From IMG/VR virus record IMGVR_UViG_3300045733_000433, positions 1-23,842 of that record: a stretch of DNA of 23,842 bases, one strand, 5' to 3'. The translations under genes were made by a program, and so were the position numbers. The notes beneath the pieces were generated by a model. It did not search any database and had not been told where the DNA came from. It saw only the letters and a list, made by a program, of their open reading frames with translations. The DNA is from a virus. Position 1 is the first letter of the stretch, and each line of letters opens with the position of its first letter. This document shows, piece after piece, positions 23,467 to 23,842 of the stretch.

Positions 23467-23842
23467 TTAGTTTTCAAATTGTGGAATAGATTTTGTCCAT
23501 GCAAACCTTCTTCCTTCAGTTACCAATAAAAGAACTCCAGTGGTATCTAATGCCACAGCCATTTGTCCATAACTTGTTCCTAATAAACCAGCTCCCCAAT
23601 ATCCAGCATATTTAATTTTAGCTCCTCCAGCTTCTTCTTCTTTTGCTTGCCTTTCTTTTGTAGAGGCTATCATATGTGCTGTTATCCACCTTTCTATTTC
23701 TTTTAAAATAGATTCTGATAATAAAGAACTACCTAAAGAAGCTGTTACAAAAGCATTTGCACTTGTCAAAAATGGAGTAACGTCACCTTCTGTTAAAGAT
23801 GTGTCCATAATTGCGATTACTTCTTCTTCTGTTACCCTGTTT
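23467..23842 (-). CDS. Head-tail connector (gp6-like), N-terminus cut
   Basis: The frame stays open to the right edge (residues NRVTEEEVIAI precede the internal ATG at 23808), so the start lies outside the window. The pattern RVT-x-EEV-x-AI, DTSLTEGDVTPFLTSA, LLSESILKEIERWITAHMIA and a C-terminal SYGQMAVALDTTG fits the phage head-tail connector/adaptor family (HK97 gp6-like). It would form a ring under the portal. The conserved stretch upstream of ATG 23808 argues against that codon being the start. Confidence 0.75.
   Translation of the reverse strand, partial: NRVTEEEVIAIMDTSLTEGDVTPFLTSANAFVTASLGSSLLSESILKEIERWITAHMIASTKERQAKEEEAGGAKIKYAGYWGAGLLGTSYGQMAVALDTTGVLLLVTEGRRFAWTKSIPQFEN

Overview
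The window is a piece of an AT-rich tailed-phage (Caudoviricetes) genome, possibly a prophage or a metagenomic phage contig. The gene order and the very long tape measure with no visible sheath gene point to a siphovirus-like virion. The host is not certain. A FISUMP (Fib_succ_major) domain in the host-facing tail region, a small lipoprotein and mostly weak Shine-Dalgarno sites suggest Bacteroidota. Two structural genes do have strong Shine-Dalgarno sequences. The genetic code looks standard, and I saw no tRNA, rRNA, CRISPR array or insertion sequence.

Plus strand, 1-10643: a dense operon of DNA-recombination genes and small proteins, many coupled by ATGA or TAATG overlaps. It starts with the 3' part of an acidic, internally duplicated protein ending in an SSB-like acidic tip. 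Then come a ribbon-helix-helix protein, a RecA/UvsX-like recombinase and a RuvC-like resolvase. Next is a Rad50/SbcC-type ATPase split into two genes: the N-half (3797-4876) has Walker A and ends just after a CxxC zinc hook, and the C-half (7176-7784) has the signature, Walker B and H-loop. Between the halves lie an Mre11/SbcD-like phosphoesterase (5034-5906), a small coiled-coil protein (6100-6327) and other small genes. The rest holds a HAD phosphatase-like protein, conserved phage hypotheticals, an XRE-type HTH protein, two small membrane proteins and a lipoprotein. At least nine likely genes encode only 51-57 residues.

Junction, 10644-10819: the two operons converge on a strong hairpin terminator (10742-10773), next to a perfect tandem 10-bp repeat. 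This is the longest gene-free stretch (176 bases); nothing over 300 bases lacks a gene.

Minus strand, 23842-10820, in transcription order: head-tail connector (cut by the window edge), a NUMOD1-type homing endonuclease-like intruder, head-closure/stopper-like protein, HK97 gp10-like protein, tail terminator-like protein, tail tube protein, two tail assembly chaperone frames joined by a classic A_AAA_AAC -1 frameshift site, tape measure (about 1859 aa), an 880-aa tail protein, a circularly permuted FISUMP protein, and a small protein of unknown role. The 3' end of the 880-aa gene and the FISUMP gene form an island of clearly higher GC, as expected of a swapped host-recognition module.

Together the left half likely provides break processing and recombination-dependent replication (end resection, strand exchange, junction cleavage). 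The right half builds the head-tail joint and the tail.
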